32,360 nucleotides of DNA from assembly GCA_944389115.1 (NCBI GenBank), contig CALXLE010000057.1:1-32360 (forward strand). Direction: 5' to 3'. Position 1 is the stretch's first letter. The number at the start of each line of letters is the position of its first letter. The DNA is from an uncultured Spirochaetaceae bacterium (GTDB lineage Bacteria; Spirochaetota; Spirochaetia; Sphaerochaetales; Sphaerochaetaceae). A model generated the notes under the pieces. It was given only the letters and a program-made list of their open reading frames with translations, was not told where the DNA came from and searched no databases. Below are positions 16,352 through 24,272 of this stretch, in pieces. A program made the translations under genes and the position numbers.

Positions 16352-16843
16352 ATGAATAGCACAGAAATAAATGCAGTTTTCAAGATCGGCGACAATGTCG
16401 TATACCCTCTTCAGGGTGTTGGCTGCATACTCGCGAAGGAGATGAGGAATACCCGCGAGTACTACAGAGTGCAGATAAACTCCTCTGATATGGATGTGCT
16501 ATTGCCTGTCGATACAGCCCAGTCGCTCGGGCTGCGTCATCTTGCGAGCGCTACAGAAGCAAGGAAGGCTATCTCTTCCCTCTCCGTAAGGAGGGAAATG
16601 GGCAGGACCGACTGGAAGCAGCGGTTGATACTCAACCAGGAACTGATGAAGGAAGGCTCGATGCTTGCCGTTGCGAAGGTCGTGAATTCGCTCTACCACC
16701 GCTCGAAGGTAAAGGAGCTCCCTGTCCAGGAAAGGAAGCTCTATGACAGTGCACTCACCCTGCTTGTAGATGAATCATCTTCTGTGCTAGGTATAGACCA
16801 GGAGGAGATGAAGAAGAAGATCTTCAGCAGACTTGAGAAATGA
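16352..16843 (+). CDS. CarD/CdnL-family transcription factor
   Basis: A 163-residue regulator that binds RNA polymerase and stabilises the open complex at promoters, notably rRNA promoters. The N-terminal Tudor-like domain begins FKIGDNVVYPLQGVG (10-24) and is followed by an alpha-helical DNA-binding part with VVNSLYHRSKVKELPVQERKLYDSA, the typical CarD segment. The start has no ribosome site and lies six bases after a -10 box. It overlaps ispD by four bases (ATGA), so the isoprenoid genes are coupled to it; CarD next to ispD/F is also seen in treponemes. Confidence 0.93.
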   Translation: MNSTEINAVFKIGDNVVYPLQGVGCILAKEMRNTREYYRVQINSSDMDVLLPVDTAQSLGLRHLASATEARKAISSLSVRREMGRTDWKQRLILNQELMKEGSMLAVAKVVNSLYHRSKVKELPVQERKLYDSALTLLVDESSSVLGIDQEEMKKKIFSRLEK

Positions 16844-17637
16844 GTATACCGCCATTTGCAGCAATAATAACGGCAGCAGGAGCATCTGTCCGCTTTTCAG
16901 GCGAACAGAAGGAGAAAGTAAAGAAGGAGTACCTTTACATTGATGGGCATACGGTACTCTATAGGGCTGCAAAGGCATTCTATGAGACACCTGGACTATC
17001 CTGCGTAATCGTCACATGTCCTGAAGGCTCGGAGGATGAGACTGCGGTAGCACTTGAGGACCTTATCGATATAGCGACGATACCACTGATGATCGTACCG
17101 GGAGGAGTCACAAGGAAGGAATCGGTAAGGATAGCGCTTGAGAAGCTTGGCAGCATTCCATGCAGATACGACTATATAGCAATCCATGATGGAGCACGCC
17201 CATACATTGACCGCAATCTTATAATCCGCGTACTTGCAGCTGCAACAATCGCCGGTGGTGCTGTTCCCGCAATCTCAGTTACAGATGCTGTGAGACGCAT
17301 CGGCAAGGATGGACTCATCAATGAGACGATAGATAGAACAGGTCTCATCACTGTGCAGACTCCTCAGATCTTCAGGGCACAGGAACTCATGGATGCCTAC
17401 GATTCATTCGTATTCCCTGAAGCCGATGACGATGCCGAGGTCTTCATGAAAGCTGGCTACAGCTGTACCGTCGTTCCCGGATCAAAAGCAAATACGAAGA
17501 TCACATTTCTATCAGATATCCCTGATGCGGAGAAGCAGATTGAGGAATATGCAGTAGCAAGGGAGAAAGGCAGGAACAGTGCAAAGGCCTCTCGGAGGAT
17601 GCGGGAGCTTATGTCCCAGGGAGATGATGAGGAATGA
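16840..17637 (+). CDS. ispD: 2-C-methyl-D-erythritol 4-phosphate cytidylyltransferase
   Basis: IspD joins CTP to methylerythritol phosphate in the MEP isoprenoid pathway. The nucleotide-binding AAGASVRF (12-19, R18) and KKEYL (28-32) correspond to the usual AAGxGxRM...PKQYL, with a few extra residues between; HDGARPY (116-122) holds the conserved aspartate. It is 265 residues, about 30 longer than usual, mostly because of a basic C-terminal tail. It overlaps carD and ispF by four bases each (ATGA), so the three are translated in a chain. Confidence 0.93.
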   Translation: MSIPPFAAIITAAGASVRFSGEQKEKVKKEYLYIDGHTVLYRAAKAFYETPGLSCVIVTCPEGSEDETAVALEDLIDIATIPLMIVPGGVTRKESVRIALEKLGSIPCRYDYIAIHDGARPYIDRNLIIRVLAAATIAGGAVPAISVTDAVRRIGKDGLINETIDRTGLITVQTPQIFRAQELMDAYDSFVFPEADDDAEVFMKAGYSCTVVPGSKANTKITFLSDIPDAEKQIEEYAVAREKGRNSAKASRRMRELMSQGDDEE

Positions 17638-18092
17638 GAGTTGGCTTCGGCAATGATATCCACAGGCTTGTTGAGGGCCGTCCTCTTATGATTGGAGGAA
17701 TTGAGATCCCCTTTGATAAAGGTGAAGAGGCCCACTCAGATGGGGATGTCCTTCTTCATGCAATAACCGATGCCATACTCGGTGCAGCAGCCATGGGAGA
17801 TATAGGTCAGCACTTTCCGGATGACAGCCCTCTGACAAAGGACGCATCCAGTTCATCATTCCTGAAGAACGTCCAGCTAATGACAGGAGCTAGGATAATA
17901 AACATTGATTCAACGATAACGCTTGAAAAGCCGAAGCTTGCAGAGCATATACCGGCAATAAGGAAATCAATAGCGGACTTGCTTGAAATCAATATCAAGC
18001 AGGTCTCTGTAAAGGCAAAGACTGCTGAAGGTCTTGGTCCAATAGGAGAAGGAAAAGCTATAAAGGCAGAGGCTGTTGTGCTTATTGAATAG
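17634..18092 (+). CDS. ispF: 2-C-methyl-D-erythritol 2,4-cyclodiphosphate synthase
   Basis: IspF forms the cyclic diphosphate of the MEP pathway as a trimer with a zinc site. The metal ligands are visible as D8, H10 (NDIHR) and H42 (HSDGDVLLHAI); KTAEGLGPIGEG near the end forms the substrate pocket. At 152 residues it is full length. The start overlaps the ispD stop by four bases. A terminator-like dyad follows about 50 bases downstream. Confidence 0.96.
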   Translation: MRVGFGNDIHRLVEGRPLMIGGIEIPFDKGEEAHSDGDVLLHAITDAILGAAAMGDIGQHFPDDSPLTKDASSSSFLKNVQLMTGARIINIDSTITLEKPKLAEHIPAIRKSIADLLEINIKQVSVKAKTAEGLGPIGEGKAIKAEAVVLIE

Positions 18093-18139
18093 TACCATAC
18101 TAGGATTATATTTTACTTATAGGTATTTAATGTATAAAA

Positions 18140-18171
18140 GACGCCAAATATCAATTATATTATCTGGCGTC
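18140..18171. terminator. Shared terminator between ispF and the TRAP operon
   Basis: GACGCCA (18140-18146) pairs exactly with TGGCGTC (18165-18171), with an AT-rich partly self-complementary loop. On the minus strand it is followed by TTTTAT, supporting termination of the TRAP operon; the plus-strand side is less T-rich. It lies between convergent genes and probably serves both. Confidence 0.65.
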
Positions 18172-18197
18172 AACAATTTAACAAAACTTAGAACATC

Positions 18198-19130
18198 TCA
18201 GTTTAAAAAGGTTTTCATAATGCCGTTTACTTTCTCATATGCTAGATGAGCCGAAGTATCCCAAGAAGTACCAGGATATTTCAGCATCTCAAGAGAAAGA
18301 AGTGGTTTATTAGATTTTGTTTGTTCTTGAGCAAGATATCCCAGTCTAAATAATTCTCCAATAATAAGATTGAGATGATCAATGTCATTGCATCCATTCT
18401 GTACTCCTAAAGCAGGATGAGTATGACCATAATCTTTATCGGCTTCATTTAAAATTGCATTGCCGATATGAATATGCCTAATCCCGATCCGAGCAACCTC
18501 TTGCAATGCCGCTATTGGATTCTCCTCCATAAGAGGAGAATGAGCTGTATCAACCATAACAAAAAGATTTGTAAGCCCTTCATTTCTAAGCTTTAATACA
18601 TAATCAACACATTCAGCTGTCGGCCCCAGCAAAAGTTTCTTAAAGCGATGTCTTTCAATAGTCTCGATAATCAAATCAATGTCGAACTGCTTACTATAAT
18701 CACAAATCTCCGTAATATATTCAGTAAACAGTTTCAATATATCTTCTCTATTCTCAGGATCTGTATCAGGCCCACTTGTTAATACAATAACTTTCGAATC
18801 GGCATTGGCTGCATTGTCTATATGCTTCTTTGCTAATTCCACTGCATTACGCCGTTCAGCTTGATTGTAACTACAGGGATTAAATTTACCAAAATGCTGA
18901 AATTCAATAGGAAAATTATAATTTATTCTTTTCCCTTCTCCCTTTGCTATCCGTACCTCCTCATTGAATATTTTTCCATCCAAAGGTAAATATGTTTCCA
19001 ATGCTTCATAATCAGGAAGGCGAGCAACACATGAAAATGAAGAGAGATGAGCCTCATCCGATTCAAAAGCCTCAGGGAAGAGCCCCGTTACCCCAATACC
19101 TAAGCAACAACATTCTTGTACATAATTCAT
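18198..19130 (-). CDS. Xylose-isomerase-like TIM-barrel enzyme
   Basis: A sugar phosphate isomerase/epimerase-like TIM barrel of about 310 residues. Family-typical metal ligands appear as the glutamate of IIETIERH, aspartate and histidine of MVDTAHSP, the HIHIGNA strand and the late glutamate of LLSLEML. The frame is open from 19172, but the ATG at 19130 is chosen because TAAGGAGGGGG lies just upstream and overlaps the dctM stop. It is the last gene of the TRAP operon; the substrate is unknown and may be an intermediate of the acid taken up by the transporter. Confidence 0.85.
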   Translation of the reverse strand: MNYVQECCCLGIGVTGLFPEAFESDEAHLSSFSCVARLPDYEALETYLPLDGKIFNEEVRIAKGEGKRINYNFPIEFQHFGKFNPCSYNQAERRNAVELAKKHIDNAANADSKVIVLTSGPDTDPENREDILKLFTEYITEICDYSKQFDIDLIIETIERHRFKKLLLGPTAECVDYVLKLRNEGLTNLFVMVDTAHSPLMEENPIAALQEVARIGIRHIHIGNAILNEADKDYGHTHPALGVQNGCNDIDHLNLIIGELFRLGYLAQEQTKSNKPLLSLEMLKYPGTSWDTSAHLAYEKVNGIMKTFLN

Positions 19131-19141
19131 AGTCCCCCTCC

Positions 19142-20437
19142 TTAGCCAAACCCCAGAACTTTTGGCAACCATACAGTAAGTCCAGGAATAAATATAAGGA
19201 GAAAAACTACAGCAAACTCCTGAATTACATATGGAATGATTGATCTAACCAGGGCATTGATTTTTACATCAGTAACACTGCTTGTCACAAATAACGCAAC
19301 ACCAACAGGAGGAGTAATCATGCCAATCATTAATGTCATTGTGAAAATTACTCCAAAGGTAAATACAGGAATCTCAAATGACAATGCTATCGGATATAAA
19401 ATAGGCGCCATAAGGATAATAGCAGCTGTAGCATCCATAAAACACCCAAGAATCCCAAGAAATATTGTCACAAATATTAAGAACAACCAGTCAGAATGAA
19501 TATTTGTTGTTATAAGTTCCGCCAATAATGTTGGAATCTGATTAACCGTTAAAAGCCATGAAACGAGATTACCAGCCCCAAAAAGTATAGCAACAGTACC
19601 CGTCGTAACTGCCGCATTTATGATTGCAAGTGGTATATCAGAAAATCTAAGCTCTTTTGTAACCACAAAACCAACAAAAAGTGAATAGATACACCCAACA
19701 GTAGCAGCCTCGGTCACCGTGAAGATACCAAACATAATTCCACCGAGAATGATCACAGGCAGAAGCAGAATAGGCCATGCGTTCAGACCAAGTTTAACAA
19801 GAGTTTTAATCGGAACTTTTTCTCCTGTCTTTATTCTGGCACTCATATTTCTTTTCTTGATTATAATCACACTTGTAATCATCATTGTAATCCCTAAAAT
19901 AAGACCAGGAACAATGCCAGCCATAAAAAGTCCACCTATGGAGACACCTCCTCCGACAGCAAGTGCAAAAAGAACCATTCCAACACTAGGCGGAATAATA
20001 GGACCGCAGATTGATGATGCTGCAGTAAGAGCGGCACTAAAATCCTTATCATACCCAGCATCTTCCATCATCTTCACTTCCAAGTAACCCATTGCCGCAA
20101 TATCAGCAACAGCTGTTCCACTTACTCCAGCGAAAAGCATACTAAGAAGTACATTAACATGAGCTAAACCACCTTTGATTGGACGAAGCAAAGCTACAAG
20201 AAAATCAGAGAGACGACTAAGAACTCCGCATTTATCCAAGAGCTGTCCCATTAATACAAACAAAGGGATTGCAAGCAATGGGAAAGAATCCATTGATGAA
20301 TATAATCGGCTTACAATAACAGAAGCAGATCCACCAAGATCAAAAACAAGAGATGCCAATCCAGATAAGCCCAAGCAAAATGCCACTGGCACACCGATAA
20401 TAAAAGAAATTACAAATACTACAAGTAATATAGCCAT
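19142..20437 (-). CDS. dctM: TRAP transporter large permease (DctM-like)
   Basis: A 431-residue inner-membrane protein with about 12 hydrophobic segments. The N-terminus (LLVVFVISFIIGVPVAFCLG), the SMLFAGVSGTAVADIAAMG region and the ITPPVGVALFVTSSV motif near the end are typical of DctM. It forms the sodium-driven channel for solutes captured by the periplasmic receptor encoded at 23006. It starts 10 bases after the small permease gene and has a GGGGGA ribosome site. Confidence 0.95.
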   Translation of the reverse strand: MAILLVVFVISFIIGVPVAFCLGLSGLASLVFDLGGSASVIVSRLYSSMDSFPLLAIPLFVLMGQLLDKCGVLSRLSDFLVALLRPIKGGLAHVNVLLSMLFAGVSGTAVADIAAMGYLEVKMMEDAGYDKDFSAALTAASSICGPIIPPSVGMVLFALAVGGGVSIGGLFMAGIVPGLILGITMMITSVIIIKKRNMSARIKTGEKVPIKTLVKLGLNAWPILLLPVIILGGIMFGIFTVTEAATVGCIYSLFVGFVVTKELRFSDIPLAIINAAVTTGTVAILFGAGNLVSWLLTVNQIPTLLAELITTNIHSDWLFLIFVTIFLGILGCFMDATAAIILMAPILYPIALSFEIPVFTFGVIFTMTLMIGMITPPVGVALFVTSSVTDVKINALVRSIIPYVIQEFAVVFLLIFIPGLTVWLPKVLGFG

Positions 20438-20447
20438 ATATTCCCCC

Positions 20448-20966
20448 TTACCGTTTCTTCCTGAACATATCAGGAATGGTCTTAAGCGGAATCTGAACGC
20501 CTAACATGGCAGATATCAATGAATAACTCAATTGCACAAGCAATAAGACCATAGACACAGGTATAGATAGATATGCCCAGAATATTGGTATCTGCATAGT
20601 TGGAAGCTTTTGTGATAATTGATTAGGAAGCACTTTACAGCTTTGATAAAGTACAACAGAACAAAACAATATCATGAAAACAGGGACAAGAATATCAAGA
20701 ATTCTCTTGCCATTCTCAGAAACCCTATTCCTTAGAAAATCAATTCCAACATGTGCTTTATCATGATATGCAATCGAAGCTCCCAAGAAACCTAGCCATA
20801 TTAAAAGAACCCTAGCGAGTTCCTCAACAACGACAAGTGAATTATTGAAAACGTATCGACATATTACTTCCAAAAACAATATCAGAGTAAGCAAACTTCC
20901 AACTATTACAGCTGCAAGACAAGTAATAAATACAGAGGCTTCAACAATCCGCCTAAATCTTTCCAT
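20448..20966 (-). CDS. dctQ: TRAP transporter small permease (DctQ-like)
   Basis: A 172-residue membrane protein with four hydrophobic segments, the expected DctQ layout, including VVEELARVLLIWLGFLGASI, the conserved EE..R...W segment, and YHDKAHVGIDFL. It partners DctM at 19142. A GGGAGGT ribosome site precedes the ATG, and 23 bases separate it from the DUF6282-like gene upstream. Confidence 0.93.
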   Translation of the reverse strand: MERFRRIVEASVFITCLAAVIVGSLLTLILFLEVICRYVFNNSLVVVEELARVLLIWLGFLGASIAYHDKAHVGIDFLRNRVSENGKRILDILVPVFMILFCSVVLYQSCKVLPNQLSQKLPTMQIPIFWAYLSIPVSMVLLLVQLSYSLISAMLGVQIPLKTIPDMFRKKR

Positions 20967-20989
20967 TGCAACCTCCCATTTAATCCAGG

Positions 20990-21913
20990 CTAAATTCCCA
21001 GCAGCTCGGAGGAATTATTTATTGACATTAAATCAATTTCATTCGAGCTAAATCCATTCTCCATAAGCAAGCCAACAAAAGCCGCCATCCCTTCTAATGG
21101 TGAAGGCCATGCTATACCTTTGAATGCCTGGCTAATCCCCAAATCTGTTCCTATCACAGATTTAGAGGGGCCAACGGCTCGAATCATACGAGCAAGAGTC
21201 TCAGGAGCCTGATTACTGAAATAGGGAACAATAGGATTAAAAACATACTCAACAAAAATCCCATCTTCATGCTTCCATATATCAAGTTCATCAAAGTCAT
21301 TGATAGCTTGAAGTGCATTTACATGTGTAAGTACAATCTTCTTACAGCCAGCCTCTTTTGCAGCCTTCACAAATATTGCCCGATCTCTTCTATTCATATG
21401 GCCACTGCAGATTACCGCGTCATTCTCAGCAATGATGCGCAAAACCTCGGGAACTTCTGGCAATAACTTCCCATCAACAGTGATATTAAGCTTTTTTCCA
21501 CGCTGATCAGAACGAGTCTTTGCAAGGTCGTGAACCATTGAATAATCACCTGGGCTCATTTCAGAACGATCCATACTGAAAAGTTCCATATTTCTTGTTG
21601 AATCAAGAAACGGCATCCATATAACTTTGACACCACACTGGATTGCAATCTCTACAGCTCTAGGATTGATTCCACCTACTGCATTCTCAAGACATAATCC
21701 TCCAACAACATGTAGTTTTGTAAACATACTGTCCAGAATTTGAGCAGTACAGCCACCTTGATAATGAGAAGTTTTGAATACAATTGCCTTCATTCCATAT
21801 CTTTCCGCCAGCCATGCCATCTCATAAGAATCGAGAACTCTGGCAAACGGATCCGGACCCGGGTGGACATGAAAGTCTATACGCCCGGACACTAAGTCCT
21901 TAACCTGTAACAT
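20990..21913 (-). CDS. Amidohydrolase-like metal-dependent protein (DUF6282-type)
   Basis: A 307-residue protein with an ordered set of likely metal ligands: HxH in DFHVHPGPD (H15, H17), KTSHYQGG, SGHMNRRD, LTHVNA and IGTDLG. That order (HxH, Lys, His, His, Asp along the barrel) matches binuclear amidohydrolases, and I believe it belongs to DUF6282. The substrate is unknown; its place between regulator and TRAP permeases suggests it processes the imported compound. It lies 14 bases after gntR with an AAGGAG site. Confidence 0.75.
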   Translation of the reverse strand: MLQVKDLVSGRIDFHVHPGPDPFARVLDSYEMAWLAERYGMKAIVFKTSHYQGGCTAQILDSMFTKLHVVGGLCLENAVGGINPRAVEIAIQCGVKVIWMPFLDSTRNMELFSMDRSEMSPGDYSMVHDLAKTRSDQRGKKLNITVDGKLLPEVPEVLRIIAENDAVICSGHMNRRDRAIFVKAAKEAGCKKIVLTHVNALQAINDFDELDIWKHEDGIFVEYVFNPIVPYFSNQAPETLARMIRAVGPSKSVIGTDLGISQAFKGIAWPSPLEGMAAFVGLLMENGFSSNEIDLMSINNSSELLGI

Positions 21914-21927
21914 TTAAACTCCTTAAT

Positions 21928-22590
21928 TCAATTCAGAGAACCTGGTATTTTCCTTTCCAGTCTTTCTCGCACATGCTTAATATGAATTAGGGTCAGTTTC
22001 TCGATATCATCAATTTTTTTGTTCTTGATTGCCTCAAATATTAGCCTATGATCTTTTACCTCAATCATATTTTCCTGATAATAGTCTATATTCTCTGGCT
22101 GATTGACATAATAAACATCAAACAAATCTTGAATATTATTATAAAGCTTTCCAAGGCGATTGAATCCGGTCAAATCATAAACAATACTATGAAAAGCTCC
22201 ACCATATCGATAGTACTGACCATAATTCCTTGCTTCCAACTGTTCTTCAGAGGCCCGCATTATTTTCTCAAGTTCTCCGATATTCTCCTCGGAAAAAGAC
22301 TCTGCAGCTTTCTTGTTAACAAATGTCTCAATAAGTTCCCTAGTTTCAAATAAATTCCCAATCTCCTGCCTATTGGGGAGCTTTAAGAATACTCCTCGTC
22401 TAGGAATTCTTGTAACAAGACCCTTTGATTCCAATATAAAGAAAGATTCTCTGATAACGGTCTGACTCACTTGAAAAAGCTTGGTATAAGATTCTTCACA
22501 AAGTTTATCACCATTATTTATCTTACGTTCTTTCATCATCTGGATGATACTGGCTGCTATCTTCTGCGGCATAGTCTGAAAATCAGTCAT
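21928..22590 (-). CDS. GntR-family regulator with FCD domain
   Basis: A 220-residue FadR-type repressor. Residues ~1-75 form the winged helix (VSQTVIRESFFILESKGLV is the recognition region), and the C-terminal all-helical FCD ligand domain contains histidines in AFHSIVYDL, DHRLIFEAI and HIKHVRERL that usually bind a metal and an organic acid. It lies inside the operon it probably controls, and iterons upstream of the first gene at 24023-24064 are candidate binding sites. The ribosome site is AAAGGTG. Confidence 0.92.
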   Translation of the reverse strand: MTDFQTMPQKIAASIIQMMKERKINNGDKLCEESYTKLFQVSQTVIRESFFILESKGLVTRIPRRGVFLKLPNRQEIGNLFETRELIETFVNKKAAESFSEENIGELEKIMRASEEQLEARNYGQYYRYGGAFHSIVYDLTGFNRLGKLYNNIQDLFDVYYVNQPENIDYYQENMIEVKDHRLIFEAIKNKKIDDIEKLTLIHIKHVRERLERKIPGSLN

Positions 22591-22617
22591 TATCGGTCAC
22601 CTTTTTACCTGATAGTG

Positions 22618-22992
22618 TCATTTATGAGCTATTATTTCAATCTCAATCCTATACTCTCCGACTAATGAAACTCCAACTGTTGAACGACTGGCAATTGCAT
22701 TATCAGAGAAATACTTAGAATAGATTGTATTCATTTTTCCGAAATCTGACATATCAGCTAAATAAACTGTTGATTTAACTATATTATCAAAGCCAAGGTA
22801 ACCAGCTTTTTCTAATACGGTCTTTATATTTTGTATTGTGCGTTCAGTTTCCTCCTCTATAGTTCCATACAACGGTCGTCCTGTGGCCAGATCTTTTGAT
22901 GTCATACCTGAAATAAACAGGAAATCATCTATTTCTATCGCGGTACAAAATGGAAGATCCTTTGCAGTCGATAAATCAATTATTCTCTTCAC
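22618..22992 (-). CDS. Rid (YjgF/UK114) family protein
   Basis: A 124-residue trimeric Rid-fold protein. RidA members hydrolyse reactive imines made by amino-acid enzymes. The family pattern is seen (FISGMT, TERTIQNIKTVLEKAG, STVGVS, RIEIEIIAHK), but where RidA has its imine-binding arginine (the R of VARLP), this protein has VSLVGEYRIE, so it probably belongs to a Rid subgroup with other or no imine deaminase activity. It starts with GTG, supported by AAAAGGAGG. It lies between the solute receptor and regulator genes. Confidence 0.88.
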   Translation of the reverse strand: MKRIIDLSTAKDLPFCTAIEIDDFLFISGMTSKDLATGRPLYGTIEEETERTIQNIKTVLEKAGYLGFDNIVKSTVYLADMSDFGKMNTIYSKYFSDNAIASRSTVGVSLVGEYRIEIEIIAHK

Positions 22993-23005
22993 TAATTTCC
23001 TCCTT

Positions 23006-24007
23006 TTATCTTAGTCCGGCTGCTTTCATTACTTTATCAACCAAATCTGCCCCAATGAGATCATCAAACTGTGTATAGACCGTTCTAGCTTGAGCTATAA
23101 TCCTTTCTTTTTCCTCTGGTTCAATCGTGTTAACGATTAATGTCTCCTCTAGCTTCTTAGCATTTTCCGCATCTGCTTCTGCGACTGTTCTTCTTTCTAG
23201 ATCTATGGCTTCCTTCATAGCATCTAAAATAATTGCCTGCTGTTCTGATGTAAGACCATCAAAAACATTCTTATTCATTGCAACAACCCAAGAATCATAG
23301 AATATATCTGTATATGAGAGATACGTCTGAACTTCATCAAACTTGTTGAGTGCAATGTTGGTTACTGTATTTTCCTGCGCATCAACAACTTTCTGCTGTA
23401 GTGCAGAATATAACTCAGAAAAGTCCATAGATACCGGATTGGCGCCAAGAGCTCTTAACGAAGCCATCTGGACAGGATCTCCCTGCATTCTTATTTTTAT
23501 TCCTTTAAAATCCTCGAGTCTTTCTATAGGCCGGATACTATTTGTTACTTCTCTATATCCAACTTCCGGGAACCCTAAGAACTGAAAACCTGCAGCCTTT
23601 CCATATTCTGTAAGTTCTTTACCTATTTCACCATCAATAAGGTCATATGCTACCTCTTTCTCCGGGAATAGATATGGGAAACTCAGCACTGACATCTGCG
23701 GAACAAATGAACTCACCCAGCCTGTTGTACAAATTACAATCTCCTGGTTTCCGATCCTTGTAGCTTCAAGCATTTCACGAATACCACCAAGCTGTGAGCT
23801 AGGGAAAAGATCTACTGTAATTTCACCATTTGTCTTTTCTTCAACAATTTTCTTAAATTCCTGGCACATTATGCCAATAGGATTCTCAAGTCCTTCAGGA
23901 AAACCTACTTTTAACCTTATAGATTTGCTCTCACCAGATCCTGAAGCAAAAATCAAACTAATTCCTAGCAAAAAGATTATTGCGAATACGGAAATCTTTT
24001 TCTTCAT
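23006..24007 (-). CDS. dctP: TRAP transporter solute-binding protein (DctP-like)
   Basis: A 333-residue periplasmic receptor with a signal peptide (MKKKISVFAIIFLLGISLIFA). The DctP fold is shown by IKIRMQGDPVQ with the carboxylate-binding arginine, ALGANPVSMDFSELYSALQQKVVDAQENTV-type helix region, and the FFPSSQLGG-like FPSSQLGGI. It captures a small organic acid for the DctQM permease. It is the first gene of a seven-gene minus-strand unit and has a strong AGGAGGAAGG ribosome site; three iterons lie upstream. Confidence 0.95.
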   Translation of the reverse strand: MKKKISVFAIIFLLGISLIFASGSGESKSIRLKVGFPEGLENPIGIMCQEFKKIVEEKTNGEITVDLFPSSQLGGIREMLEATRIGNQEIVICTTGWVSSFVPQMSVLSFPYLFPEKEVAYDLIDGEIGKELTEYGKAAGFQFLGFPEVGYREVTNSIRPIERLEDFKGIKIRMQGDPVQMASLRALGANPVSMDFSELYSALQQKVVDAQENTVTNIALNKFDEVQTYLSYTDIFYDSWVVAMNKNVFDGLTSEQQAIILDAMKEAIDLERRTVAEADAENAKKLEETLIVNTIEPEEKERIIAQARTVYTQFDDLIGADLVDKVMKAAGLR

Positions 24008-24022
24008 TCCTTCCTCCTTTTG

Positions 24023-24064
24023 TTATCGTTAATGCATTATCGTTTATGCATTATCGATAATTTT
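24023..24064. repeat. Three 14-bp iterons upstream of dctP (candidate operator)
   Basis: TTATCGTTAATGCA (24023-24036), TTATCGTTTATGCA (24037-24050) and TTATCGATAATTTT (24051-24064) follow without gaps. They also contain the palindrome TTATCGATAA and two ATGCAT boxes. They lie between the promoter region and the dctP ribosome site, the right place for a repressor such as the GntR protein encoded at 21928. Confidence 0.6.
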
Positions 24065-24092
24065 ATCTTTGCATAACTTTCTTGTTTGTCAA
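24060..24092 (-). promoter_or_regulatory. Probable promoter region of the TRAP operon
   Basis: On the minus strand a consensus TTGACA (24087-24092) lies upstream of the iterons. The -10 is unclear: AAGATA is at the usual 17-base distance, TAAAAT at 21 bases. Confidence 0.4.
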
Positions 24093-24225
24093 GCACAAAC
24101 TTTCAACAGAGAGATGTCACGCTTTCATTCACTCTCTTATTATCGAAAATACCCATATCGCAATAATAGGAAACATAAGAATTAAATCGGACCATTCATA
24201 CAGATCTATTATTTTTCCATATACA

Positions 24226-24261
24226 AAAGTTAAAGTAAAAGTTAAAGTAAAAGTAAGAGTA
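24226..24261 (+). repeat. Six tandem AAAGTW hexamers
   Basis: AAAGTT, AAAGTA, AAAGTT, AAAGTA, AAAGTA and AGAGTA follow in a row and end directly at the CGGAGG ribosome site (24262-24267) of the next gene. The array lies in the region where its promoter or leader must be. Confidence 0.75.
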
Positions 24262-24272
24262 CGGAGGCGTGT

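Noticed and set aside
24023-24064. CRISPR-like repeat array
   Set aside because: The 14-bp units abut without spacers and are only three, so they are iterons or operators, not CRISPR.
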